A DNA stretch of 64,000 bases from Ornithinimicrobium sediminis. Lineage in GTDB: Bacteria; Actinomycetota; Actinomycetes; Actinomycetales; Dermatophilaceae. Below, one piece after another: positions 40,626-48,508 of the stretch. Location of the stretch: assembly GCF_021272345.1 (NCBI RefSeq), contig NZ_JAJSDQ010000006.1:1-64000 (forward strand), in the 5' to 3' direction. The translations under genes were made by a program, and so were the position numbers. Each line of letters begins with the position of its first letter. Position 1 is the first letter of the stretch. The notes under the pieces were generated by a model. The model saw only the letters and a list, made by a program, of their open reading frames with translations. It ran no database searches and was not told the origin of the DNA.

Positions 40626-43600
40626 TCAGGCGACCTCGCCAGGGACCGCGGTCTGCTTGATGTGGTGCAACGTCTCCACGATGACCTCGACCTCGGCGTC
40701 GGGAAAGAAGTAGTCGGGGCCGGTGGGGGCGTGGTCGGTGTAGGGCGACTCGAACAGTCGGGCCGGGTCCATCACGCCGTTCTTGGTGAGTTCGTCGACG
40801 ATGAGGTTCACGAAACGAACCTGGGCGGCGGAGAACTTGGTGTTGTCGAGGTACTTCTCGAAGGCCTCGATGGCGGCGGAGCGGTCAAGTCCGACCAGGT
40901 TGCGCACGAAGATGCCGAGGCCGCCGCCCTGTTCGGTGGCCCAGGCGATGTCGACGTGCTGGCCACCGGACGCGACGAGCATCTGCTCCAGCGCTGTCAG
41001 GTCATCGGGGGTGAGCTGCTTGTTGCGGCGAAGTCGCTGAAGGGTGAGGTTGTCAAGGTGCTCGCGCAGATACGCCTCGGCCTTGGCGCGGAAGCGCTCG
41101 AAGTTGGTGCCGGGCGTGACTCTGGGCAGGACGACCTCAATGCCTTCGCCAAGAATGTCCTCGAAATGGGTGTAGACCGGGTTGCGCGACGTCTTCTCGA
41201 TGAAGCGCACCAGGCCGCGTAGCTTGCGGCGGGCCTCCTCGAGCATGGGGAGGGTGACGTCGATCCACCACTCGTCACCAGCGACCAACTCCAACAGCAC
41301 CGCCTGCTCGGCGACACTCGGGATGGTCGTCTTCCCTAGAAGCGCAGCGGCGATCTGCTGTACGGTCTCGCGCAGTCGTTCGGCGAGGACGGCGTCGCCG
41401 TCGAGCTGGGCGAGCTGGCGGCGCAGGACGAGAAGGTCGAAGCGCTTGGCATCCTCGTCCTCGTCACGAACCGAGGACGGCAATCCGGCGACCGCGAGCA
41501 GCGCCTCGGAGTCCTCCGCTGTGATCTTCTTCCAGGCGTCGGCGGCGGCGTACTTTTCGACGGTCCGACGGTGAGGGCGCACGACGAAGTTGTCGAGGTT
41601 CATCCCGGCGACGACCTCGTGCAAGGTCGACGCGGTCGAGGTACGCAGGGCTGGCTCGGTGTCACCCAGCCCGATCAATAGCCCGAGGCGTGCCTCGAAC
41701 AGCCGCTGAGACAGCGACTTCTGGCTCTGGCCCGGGGAGCCGGGAAGGTCCTGGCTGAAGTACTCGAGGTTGCCGCAGAAGTCGAAGACGAGGAAGTCTT
41801 CCTTGTCGTCACCGGGCCCGAACAGGTCGGGGCTGAGCCGGGTGCCACGGCCGATCATCTGCCAAAACTTCGACTTCGAGCGCACCATCTTGAAGAAGAC
41901 CAGGTTGACGACCTCGGGCACGTCGATGCCGGTGTCGAGCATGTCCACGCTTATCGCGATGTGCGGCGCTTTGTCCTTGACCGAGAAGTCGTCGATCAAC
42001 GACTGCGCGTAGGGCGTGCCGTACGTGATCACGCGTGCGAAGTGCCCCGCGAGCTCGGGATAGGCGAGGTTGAAGCGCTTCTCGATGAACTCGGCGTGCT
42101 TCTGGCCCTTGGCGAAGATGATCGTCTTGCCTAGCCGGTCACCACTGGCCACCTTGTGGCCCTGCGTCATCAGCGTCTCCAGGACCTTGTCGACGGTGTC
42201 CTCGTTGAACAGGAACCGGTTGAGCTCCTCGGCCCCGACCTCCTCAGGCGGACCGTCCTCACCCCAGTCCAGGGCGTCCCACTCGTCCTTCTCGTCCTCG
42301 GTGAGGTCGTCGTACTTGATGCCCGAGCGCAGGAACTGGGTGCCGACGCTGAAGCCTTTCGGGGGCACGAGGTATCCCGCATCGACAGCCTCGTCCAGCG
42401 AGTAGTTGTCGGTCGGTACGCCGTCCTCGAGGTGGAAAAGGCGGTACGTGTTGTGGTCGACCTCGTCCTTTGGCGTCGCGGTCAGGCCGACGAGATGTGC
42501 GTCGAAGTAGTCGAAGATGGCGCCGTACTTGGCGTAGACGGACCGGTGAGCCTCGTCGATCACGATGAGGTCGAAGTAGCCCGGCCCGAACCGGCGTCTG
42601 CCACTGTCCACCTCGTTGACGAGGTTCATCATCGTCGGGTAGGTCGAGATGTAGACGCGGCCCTCGACAGCCTTCTCGACCACCAGGTTTACGGTCGTCG
42701 ACCCCGGCAGGTGTTCCTTGAACCCGTTCGCGGCCTGGTTGACCAAAGCGGTGCGATCGGCGAGGAAGAGCACTCGCTTGACCCAGTTAGCCTTCTGCAG
42801 CAGGTCCACGAGCGCGATGGTGGTGCGGGTCTTGCCCGACCCGGTTGCCATGACCAGCAGGGCTTCGCGCTGTTTGCGGTCGAAGGCATCCCCTACGGCC
42901 TTGATCGCCCGCACCTGGTAGGGCCGGCCTGCGATGTCGGTGTTGACCTGCGCCGAGGAGAGCGGCAGCTTGGTCTGGCGGCGTTGGATGAGCAGCTCCA
43001 GCTCGTCCCGGGTGTAGAACCCCTGGATCTCGCGCGGCGGGTAGCCCGCGTCGTCCCAGATCCGATGCTCGTAGCCGTTGGTGTAGAAGATCACCGGCCG
43101 GCGACCGTACTGCTTTTCCAGACAGTCGGCGTAGAGCTTGGCCTGCTGCTGACCTACCTCTGGCGATTTTGAGGTGCGCTTGGCCTCGACGACGGCGAGC
43201 GGCAGACCATCGGCACCCCACAGGACGTAGTCGACGAAGCCTCTGCCTTCGGCGTTGGGCATGCCGGTGACCTCGTACTCGCGATCCCGGTCCTGATCCA
43301 GCGTCCAGCCGGCTTCCTGAAGCAGAACGTCGATGAACAGGTCGCGGGCGGCGGCTTCGTCGTAGTCCCTGGTGTCCGGGGCGGTTTCCGCTTGAGCTGT
43401 CGCGATCTGGGCCTTGAGCACGGCGATCTCGGCCAGGTGCGCGGCGAGCCGCTCGTCCTTTTGGGCAAGCTGGCGGGCATGGGCGTCGTCCTGCTCCTGG
43501 AACTTGGTTGCGAGCCGGGCAACTTCCTCGCGTGACAGCGGCGCTGCCTTGGCCGCGAGCGCGGGATCGAACTGCGCCTGCAACGGCACCACAGCGGGCT

Positions 43601-43973
43601 CAGGCGAGTGGTGGTACGACGTCCACACGACGACGTGGAACAACTCTCGCAGCACCGCCAGCGACACGTCAGGACGGATCTGGCGGGTCTCGTGCACCGC
43701 GGTGTTCGCGATGCGACGGATCGCAGTCAGTTTCTGCGTGATTCCCTGAGGCACCGTGGCCTTGAACGCGGCGTCGTTGATCTTCGCGGCGAGGTCATCG
43801 CGGTAGGGAATCGGCAGTGAGAGGACGGTGTAGAGGTAGCCGACCAGTTCCTCGACCACGCGGCGGCTGTAGAAGCACGCGGACCGCGGATCCGACGACA
43901 AATATGACTCGGCCCGGGCGCAGTCGTCATGGAGCGACGGGAGCGTCTGGCGGACGAAGTCGAAGTTGCCCAT
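40626..43973 (-). CDS. hsdR: type I restriction enzyme R subunit (EcoEI-like, DUF4145 N-terminus)
   Basis: A 1115-residue motor-nuclease subunit. Residues 1 to about 125 resemble the DUF4145 domain (HDDCARAESYLSSDPRSACFYSRRVVEELV), followed by a coiled coil (about 150-195). The HsdR nuclease core follows, with Asp248 and Glu263-x-Lys265 (FVDYVLWGADGLPLAVVEAKR), then a superfamily 2 helicase with MATGSGKTRT (Lys381) and DEAH at 473-476. A C-terminal EcoEI-type domain ends the protein. It translocates DNA and cuts when HsdS meets unmodified sites. It is last in an operon hsdM-hsdS-nuclease-hsdR, 9 bases after the nuclease gene. Confidence 0.95.
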   Translation of the reverse strand: MGNFDFVRQTLPSLHDDCARAESYLSSDPRSACFYSRRVVEELVGYLYTVLSLPIPYRDDLAAKINDAAFKATVPQGITQKLTAIRRIANTAVHETRQIRPDVSLAVLRELFHVVVWTSYHHSPEPAVVPLQAQFDPALAAKAAPLSREEVARLATKFQEQDDAHARQLAQKDERLAAHLAEIAVLKAQIATAQAETAPDTRDYDEAAARDLFIDVLLQEAGWTLDQDRDREYEVTGMPNAEGRGFVDYVLWGADGLPLAVVEAKRTSKSPEVGQQQAKLYADCLEKQYGRRPVIFYTNGYEHRIWDDAGYPPREIQGFYTRDELELLIQRRQTKLPLSSAQVNTDIAGRPYQVRAIKAVGDAFDRKQREALLVMATGSGKTRTTIALVDLLQKANWVKRVLFLADRTALVNQAANGFKEHLPGSTTVNLVVEKAVEGRVYISTYPTMMNLVNEVDSGRRRFGPGYFDLIVIDEAHRSVYAKYGAIFDYFDAHLVGLTATPKDEVDHNTYRLFHLEDGVPTDNYSLDEAVDAGYLVPPKGFSVGTQFLRSGIKYDDLTEDEKDEWDALDWGEDGPPEEVGAEELNRFLFNEDTVDKVLETLMTQGHKVASGDRLGKTIIFAKGQKHAEFIEKRFNLAYPELAGHFARVITYGTPYAQSLIDDFSVKDKAPHIAISVDMLDTGIDVPEVVNLVFFKMVRSKSKFWQMIGRGTRLSPDLFGPGDDKEDFLVFDFCGNLEYFSQDLPGSPGQSQKSLSQRLFEARLGLLIGLGDTEPALRTSTASTLHEVVAGMNLDNFVVRPHRRTVEKYAAADAWKKITAEDSEALLAVAGLPSSVRDEDEDAKRFDLLVLRRQLAQLDGDAVLAERLRETVQQIAAALLGKTTIPSVAEQAVLLELVAGDEWWIDVTLPMLEEARRKLRGLVRFIEKTSRNPVYTHFEDILGEGIEVVLPRVTPGTNFERFRAKAEAYLREHLDNLTLQRLRRNKQLTPDDLTALEQMLVASGGQHVDIAWATEQGGGLGIFVRNLVGLDRSAAIEAFEKYLDNTKFSAAQVRFVNLIVDELTKNGVMDPARLFESPYTDHAPTGPDYFFPDAEVEVIVETLHHIKQTAVPGEVA

Positions 43974-43982
43974 GATGGTCGG

Positions 43983-45065
43983 TCACTCGGCCTTGTTCTC
44001 GATGCCGAAGTGGTCGGCGAGTCGTTCCAGGGTGAACTCCTGACGGAGCTTGCAGGCGCTGTGCTGGCTGGCGAACATGCCCTTCTCCCAGTAGGCCTCC
44101 GTCTCGGGACGTGCGTCCAGCCACTCGATGGGAACAACCCACTCAGCCGTGTCGTCGTCGACGGCGTCAAAGTGCGCATGTGGCTTGCCGATGAGGTCCT
44201 GCTCGGCGAGCTTCACCCAGTTCTCGCCGACCTTGACGAGGGCTTCTGTCCATCGGCGTGCGGGAGCGAGCGTCTTGCCAACAGCGACGTAGCCGGTGCC
44301 GGGGACGTTCACCCATACGCGCGCGCCCTCCGGGAGCGACCTCATCGTCTGCGAATAGAACTTCCCACCGCCGGCGGACACGAAGCCCAACCTCCGGGCG
44401 TCGTCCCAAGGCCGGTCGCCGCCGAACGAGACGTACCAGTCGAGTCCGTTCCAGGCGGCCCGCTTGCCCTTCTTCGCGGCTGAAGACGCTGCCGGCGCAC
44501 CTTCCTCGGAATTTGCCAGCCAAGACCGGGCGAGGTACCGGCGGCCGTCGTCTTCCAAGTAGGAGAAGAAGACAGCGTTCACAGGGACACCGAAGCCGCG
44601 TAGGTAGGTGACGATGCGCTCGGAGCTGCTGTCCAGCTCGGACGCGACGACCGTTAGCTGCAGCTCGCCGTTGAGCTCGTCGGGCGGAGCGCTGCCGAAG
44701 ACGTCCTCGAAAGCCGCTTCGAACGGCTGGTGGAGGTGCTTGTCGGCGATGTCGATGACTTCGTCGCGCGAGAGCGTTGACGCCCACGAGCCGTAGTCGA
44801 GGATCTGCGCTACCACCTCGCGCGGTGTGCGGTCGCGCTTGAGCTCCAAGACGTGAAGGTTGCCGTCGGTGTCGATCGCCAGCAGGTCCAGCCGCTTGCC
44901 GTACGGCGTCGGCACCTCGCTACCGATGACCAGCAGCCGCATGCCGAGCAGAGACGGGTCCCTCAGCAGGAACTGATGAAGCTCCTTTTCGGCAGGTAAT
45001 GCCTTGGTTGTCAGGGGGCGCGGGTCGTCGCCCTCGATGCGCCACATCCTCATCTCAACCGGCAT
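43983..45065 (-). CDS. NucS-like (DUF91) PD-(D/E)xK nuclease inside the type I R-M operon
   Basis: A 360-residue protein. The N-terminal half matches the nuclease domain of NucS/DUF91 proteins: Glu28 in EKELHQFLL, Asp60 in GKRLDLLAIDTDG, then Glu74-x-Lys76 (LHVLELKRD), a complete PD-(D/E)xK set. The C-terminal half (SWLANSEE.., WVNVPGTGYVAVGKTL, AEWVVPIEWLDA) is unlike NucS and not recognised; it could bind DNA. The gene is inserted between hsdS (3-base gap) and hsdR, all on one strand. It would make a second nuclease in the operon. The ATG at 45065 has AGGGGA upstream. Confidence 0.8.
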   Translation of the reverse strand: MPVEMRMWRIEGDDPRPLTTKALPAEKELHQFLLRDPSLLGMRLLVIGSEVPTPYGKRLDLLAIDTDGNLHVLELKRDRTPREVVAQILDYGSWASTLSRDEVIDIADKHLHQPFEAAFEDVFGSAPPDELNGELQLTVVASELDSSSERIVTYLRGFGVPVNAVFFSYLEDDGRRYLARSWLANSEEGAPAASSAAKKGKRAAWNGLDWYVSFGGDRPWDDARRLGFVSAGGGKFYSQTMRSLPEGARVWVNVPGTGYVAVGKTLAPARRWTEALVKVGENWVKLAEQDLIGKPHAHFDAVDDDTAEWVVPIEWLDARPETEAYWEKGMFASQHSACKLRQEFTLERLADHFGIENKAE

Positions 45066-45068
45066 GGG

Positions 45069-46223
45069 TCAAAGTTCCCCTCGGAACGCTCTGGTTTGGA
45101 TGGATACGAAGAGCGCCTCTACGGCCGCCTGCGCATGCTGCTCTCGAACCCGTTGGTGCCCCACATGCTCAATCTGGCGATCGAACTCTCGCTGGCGACT
45201 GAGAGGCGGAACCGGCACCTCTAGAGGAAACAGGTCCTGCTTGTTCAGTTGAGGAACGGTACTTCCGCTCGTGATCGTCGAAAGATCGAATTTCCGGAAC
45301 CACTCGAAGAGGTAGCCGCTTGTGACCCGTCCCTCGTCTCCCTTGATGCCCATCAAGTTTGGATCCAGTGCCGTTCGCCGCGTCGCGAGTCGCTTCTTGT
45401 TCGTCGCGATTGAAGCGCCTCGCTTGGGCAGAAGAACCGCGCCAGCGGACACCGTGGAGGACCGTGCAGTTGCCACGTCTGTCCAACGGGCAGTCGTGGC
45501 AATCCGCTCCTCGTTTCCGACCGCGTTCATGTCAGAAACCTTCATCAGCAGTGTGCCGTCAGTCTGCCCTTTGAACGGTTCGCCTTCGAGCAGGCTGCTG
45601 CCACCGTACAAGGTTGCAATCTCCCCTAACTGCGTCGGACTACCCGGGTCGGTGCCAAACATGTCTTTGAAGATCGATTGGGTGAGGGCATCGAGGCGTG
45701 TGAGGACTTGGCGGCGCTTGGTCCGGAGGGCGTCGGCGTGGTCGAGGATCGCGGCGATGCGGCGCTGCTCGGTAAGGGGTGGGAGAGGAATCTCAATGGC
45801 CGCAAATGCACTCTCAACAGAGAGGTTCTTAATGGTAGCGCCTCGCACGAATGGAGCGATCCCCGCGGTGAACCACCCGGAGCGGAGATAGTGGAAGGCG
45901 TAACGCGAGTCAACCTCGAGTGGGTCAACCCGAAGAACTCGGACGAAGTTCGTGGCAACCGTTGGCTCCGCCGGCTCTGCTCCGATGTACGCGACGTTCC
46001 CGCAGTTTCCAGAAGTCGTCAGCAGGATGTCTCCGGCGCGCACATGTGCCTTGCCAAACTCTCGTTCTGTGTAGCCTCGAAGCGGTAGCGCGTCCCACCT
46101 CAATTCGCCCGACGTTCCCACATCGCCGTTCCGAATCGCCCGTGCATCAATGTCTGAGCCTTCAGCTTCAACGCCCCAGTAGCCGCCAACTCTGGTGGGT
46201 ATGGCCCGTGCCAGTCTCGTCAC
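45069..46223 (-). CDS. hsdS: type I restriction-modification specificity subunit
   Basis: A 384-residue HsdS with two target-recognition domains and conserved helical spacers. The central conserved block is IEIPLPPLTEQRRIAAILDHADALRTKRRQ, and the C-terminal repeat of it is LEVPVPPLSRQREFDRQIE..QRVREQH. It fixes the bipartite DNA target for both methylation and cutting. The start overlaps the hsdM stop (ATGA, 46220-46223). The recognition domains are more A/T-rich than the rest, as is common in these exchangeable modules. Confidence 0.95.
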   Translation of the reverse strand: MTRLARAIPTRVGGYWGVEAEGSDIDARAIRNGDVGTSGELRWDALPLRGYTEREFGKAHVRAGDILLTTSGNCGNVAYIGAEPAEPTVATNFVRVLRVDPLEVDSRYAFHYLRSGWFTAGIAPFVRGATIKNLSVESAFAAIEIPLPPLTEQRRIAAILDHADALRTKRRQVLTRLDALTQSIFKDMFGTDPGSPTQLGEIATLYGGSSLLEGEPFKGQTDGTLLMKVSDMNAVGNEERIATTARWTDVATARSSTVSAGAVLLPKRGASIATNKKRLATRRTALDPNLMGIKGDEGRVTSGYLFEWFRKFDLSTITSGSTVPQLNKQDLFPLEVPVPPLSRQREFDRQIEHVGHQRVREQHAQAAVEALFVSIQTRAFRGEL

Positions 46224-47674
46224 GAGAGCCTCGCCTTCAGTTCGGCGAGGCCCTTAGAGATCTCGTCGTCCAACTGCTCGATGTCGGCGATGATCTCAAG
46301 GGGGGCACGGTGCTCGATCTCGTCGTGGACGATCTCCTTGTACCGGTTGAGCGAGAGGTCGTAGCTCTGAGCGGCGATGTCGGCCTTGGGGACGAGGAAC
46401 GACTGTTCGGTGCGGGCGCGGTCCTGCTCTGCGTCGAGGTTCTGCCATCGGGCCAGCACGTCGGGCAGGTCGTTCGTCTCCACCGGGTTGCGCTTGTCGT
46501 CGAGGGAGAAGCCGTCGGCGCGAACGTCGTAGAACCAGACGTCGTCGGTGCCGCCGGAATTGGTCTTGGTGAAGAACAAGATCGCAGTTGAGACGCCGGC
46601 GTACGGGCGGAAGACACCGGACGGCAGCTTTACGACGGCGTCGAGCTTCTGGTCCTCAACCAGCATCTTGCGCAGGGCCTTGTGCGCAGTACTCGACCCG
46701 AACAGCACGCCGTCGGGGACGATGATCGCCGCGCGGCCGCCGGACTTGAGAAGTTTGAGGAACAGCGCGAGAAAGAGCAGTTCGGTCTTCTTGGTCTTGA
46801 CGATCCGCTGAAGATCCTTGGCGGTGGCCTCGTAGTCGAGTGAGCCCGCGAACGGCGGGTTGGCAAGGATGAGCGTGTACTTGTCGGCGTCCCCGGCCGC
46901 TCCCTCGGAAAGGGAGTCGCGGTAGCGGATGTCGGGAGATTCGATGCCGTGCAGGAGCATGTTCATGCTGCCGATGCGCAGCATCGTGGAGTCGAAGTCG
47001 TAGCCGTGAAACATCGACTGGTGGAAGTGCTTGCGCTGCAGAGAGTCGAGCAGAGCTTCGGCCTGGGTGTCGCGGACGTACTCGCTGGCGGCGACGAGGA
47101 AGCCGGCGGTGCCGCAGGCGGGGTCGCAGATCTCGTCGGACGTCTGTGGCGCTGTCATCTTGACCATGAGGTCGATGATGTGGCGCGGCGTGCGGAACTG
47201 GCCGTTCACGCCGGCGGAAGCGATCTTGGAGAGCAGGTACTCGTACAGGTCGCCGTTGGTGTCGCGATCGACCATCGGGATGTCGTCGAGCATGTCGACG
47301 ACCTTGGACAGCAGCGCCGGGGTGGGGATGGTGAAGCGAGCGTCCCTCATGTGCTCGCTGTAGGTGCTCCCGTCACCAAGGCCACGCAGCAACGGGAACA
47401 CCTCGTCGGCGATGGTCTTGTGCATCACTTCGGGCGAGGTGTTCTTGAACTGACCCCACCGCAGATGCGCCTGGCCAGGCAGGAAAACCGGATTCTCGAC
47501 GTAAGTCTTGGTGATGCGCGCCTTCTTCTCGGCCAGCGTCTGAATGTCGTCGAGGCGACGGATGAACAGCAAGTAGGTGATCTGCTCGATCACCTCGAGC
47601 GGGTTGCTGATACCGCCCGACCAGAAGGCGTCCCAGACGCGGTCGATCTTGCTCTTCAGGTCACCTGTGATCAC
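46220..47674 (-). CDS. hsdM: type I restriction-modification N6-adenine methyltransferase subunit
   Basis: A 484-residue HsdM: an N-terminal helical domain (DLKSKIDRVWDAFWSGG), the SAM-binding motif DPACGTAGF (residues 184-192), the catalytic NPPF (272-275) and a C-terminal HsdS-binding region. With HsdS it methylates adenines in the target. It is first in a four-gene operon. GTG at 47674 is the start: a TAGAGT -10 box ends 7 bases upstream, and a 14-base palindrome spans the start codon. Confidence 0.95.
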   Translation of the reverse strand: MITGDLKSKIDRVWDAFWSGGISNPLEVIEQITYLLFIRRLDDIQTLAEKKARITKTYVENPVFLPGQAHLRWGQFKNTSPEVMHKTIADEVFPLLRGLGDGSTYSEHMRDARFTIPTPALLSKVVDMLDDIPMVDRDTNGDLYEYLLSKIASAGVNGQFRTPRHIIDLMVKMTAPQTSDEICDPACGTAGFLVAASEYVRDTQAEALLDSLQRKHFHQSMFHGYDFDSTMLRIGSMNMLLHGIESPDIRYRDSLSEGAAGDADKYTLILANPPFAGSLDYEATAKDLQRIVKTKKTELLFLALFLKLLKSGGRAAIIVPDGVLFGSSTAHKALRKMLVEDQKLDAVVKLPSGVFRPYAGVSTAILFFTKTNSGGTDDVWFYDVRADGFSLDDKRNPVETNDLPDVLARWQNLDAEQDRARTEQSFLVPKADIAAQSYDLSLNRYKEIVHDEIEHRAPLEIIADIEQLDDEISKGLAELKARLS

Positions 47675-47687
47675 AGGCGTAACTCTA
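47664..47687 (-). promoter_or_regulatory. hsdM start region: palindrome over the start codon plus -10 box
   Basis: CCTGTGATCACAGG (47664-47677) is a perfect 14-base palindrome covering the GTG at 47674-47672. TAGAGT (read on the minus strand, 47687-47682) ends 7 bases before the GTG, a leaderless layout. A protein bound to the palindrome would block initiation. Confidence 0.5.
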
Positions 47688-47873
47688 GCGACTAGGCCCC
47701 GCGCTCAGACCGGGGACACCCTCCGGCCCGCCGGGTTGTCCGTGCCGCCCTTCAGGATGGCCGCTCCCCGGAGGAGGGGGACCGCGGGAGACGCCGGTGG
47801 CCACTCGCGGTTACTCGGCGGCCTTAGAGGATGAGCGCGGCCAGGTGGGCCGCAAGCGACCCAGGAGAAGACC

Positions 47874-48080
47874 ATGGCTGCCACCATCCCCCACAAGCTC
47901 GTGTCGCTGGCCGAAGCGGCCGACGTCCTCGCGGTCTCGACGAAGACCGTGCGCCGCTACATCGCCGACGGGCACCTCGACGCCGTGCGGCTCGGGCGCA
48001 AGACGTTGCGGATCAAGCTCGACTCGATCGAGAGGTTCATCGACGCCCGACCCGTCGGCGGGTGGCGTCGGGCTGGCTGA
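47874..48080 (+). CDS. excisionase-type helix-turn-helix protein
   Basis: A 68-residue MerR-like/HTH_17 protein: VSLAEAADVLAVSTKTVRRYIADGHLDAVRLGRKTLRIKLDSIERFI fits the excisionase (Xis) DNA-binding domain. AGGAG lies upstream of the ATG. It sits 100 bases from the right attachment site, facing it, and divergent from hsdM. As Xis it would bend DNA and drive excision by the integrase, whose gene lies at the other end of the integrated element. Confidence 0.85.
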   Translation: MAATIPHKLVSLAEAADVLAVSTKTVRRYIADGHLDAVRLGRKTLRIKLDSIERFIDARPVGGWRRAG

Positions 48081-48141
48081 GAGTCCCATGCGTGCCCAGA
48101 AGGACCCGCCCGCTGTTCCTCGGATGTTCCTCGGACACAAG

Positions 48142-48165
48142 CAGAGGCCCCCTAAAGGGCCTCTG
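48142..48165 (-). terminator. terminator carried by the element, downstream of tRNA-Val
   Basis: CAGAGGCCC (48142-48150) and GGGCCTCTG (48157-48165) form a 9-bp stem. On the minus strand it follows the tRNA-Val 3' end by 16 bases, so it probably ends the tRNA operon in the integrated state. Confidence 0.65.
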
Positions 48166-48180
48166 ACCTGCGGTTATCCT

Positions 48181-48201
48181 GTGGGCGATACTGGGTTTGA
48201 A
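48181..48201 (-). repeat. attR: 3' end of tRNA-Val(GAC)
   Basis: The right copy of the 21-bp direct repeat, identical to 27013-27033. It includes the acceptor 3' strand and the first part of the T arm, so integration leaves the tRNA gene intact. Confidence 0.88.
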
Positions 48202-48253
48202 CCAGTGACCTCTTCCGTGTCAAGGAAGCGCGCTACCACTGCGCCAATCGCCC
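48182..48253 (-). tRNA. tRNA-Val (anticodon GAC)
   Basis: Acceptor GGGCGAT/ATCGCCC, D arm GCGC/GCGC, anticodon stem CTTCC/GGAAG with loop TTGACAC (anticodon GAC), T arm ACTGG/CCAGT and discriminator A. CCA is not encoded. It is the last tRNA of a three-gene cluster and the integration target of the element. Confidence 0.96.
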
Positions 48254-48279
48254 TGGCGTGTTGGACTGGTCGTGCTGCG

Positions 48280-48350
48280 AGGTGGAGACGGGATTTGAAC
48301 CCGTGTAGACGGCTTTGCAGGCCGTTGCCTCGCCTCTCGGCCACTCCACC
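48280..48350 (-). tRNA. tRNA-Cys (anticodon GCA)
   Basis: Acceptor GGTGGAG/CTCCACC, anticodon stem ACGGC/GCCGT with loop CTGCAAA (anticodon GCA), T arm with GGTTCAAATCC, and discriminator U as expected for cysteine. It is the middle gene of the Gly-Cys-Val cluster. Confidence 0.97.
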
Positions 48351-48372
48351 GTGAGACATGCTTCTGCCTCCG

Positions 48373-48445
48373 AGCGGACGACCGGTCTCGAACCGGCGAC
48401 CTCAACCTTGGCAAGGTTGCGCTCTACCAACTGAGCTACGTCCGC
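48373..48445 (-). tRNA. tRNA-Gly (anticodon GCC)
   Basis: Acceptor GCGGACG/CGTCCGC, anticodon stem CAACC/GGTTG with loop TTGCCAA (anticodon GCC), T arm with GGTTCGAGACC, and discriminator U. It is the first gene of the Gly-Cys-Val cluster. Confidence 0.97.
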
Positions 48446-48508
48446 GTGCCCCAGAGGTCTCCCCGGTGCGTCACGGAACATTAGCCCACCCCCGCACCGG
48501 TCGCAAAA

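Larger units (their letters stand above)
27013..48201. mobile_element. 21.2-kb integrative (mobilizable) element in tRNA-Val(GAC)
   Basis: The element is bounded by a 21-bp direct repeat whose right copy is the 3' end of an intact tRNA gene. A tyrosine integrase starts 169 bases inside the left end and an excisionase-type HTH gene lies 100 bases inside the right end. A MobF relaxase, a toxin-antitoxin remnant, an IS110 transposase, an XRE-ImmA/IrrE gene, a DUF6119 gene and a type I restriction-modification operon are carried between. No coupling protein, FtsK-type translocase or secretion genes are present. It therefore fits an integrative mobilizable element rather than a self-transferring one. 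Parts of the cargo (38.4-40.1 and 45-46 kb) are visibly richer in A and T than the chromosome. Confidence 0.85.

Noticed and set aside
47664-47677. CRP/FNR site at the TGTGATCACA palindrome
   Set aside because: CRP-type sites need about 6 bases between TGTGA and TCACA; here the halves abut, so a different regulator is needed.
27013-48201. Prophage or fully conjugative element
   Set aside because: No capsid, terminase, tail, lysis, coupling-protein or type IV secretion genes are present.
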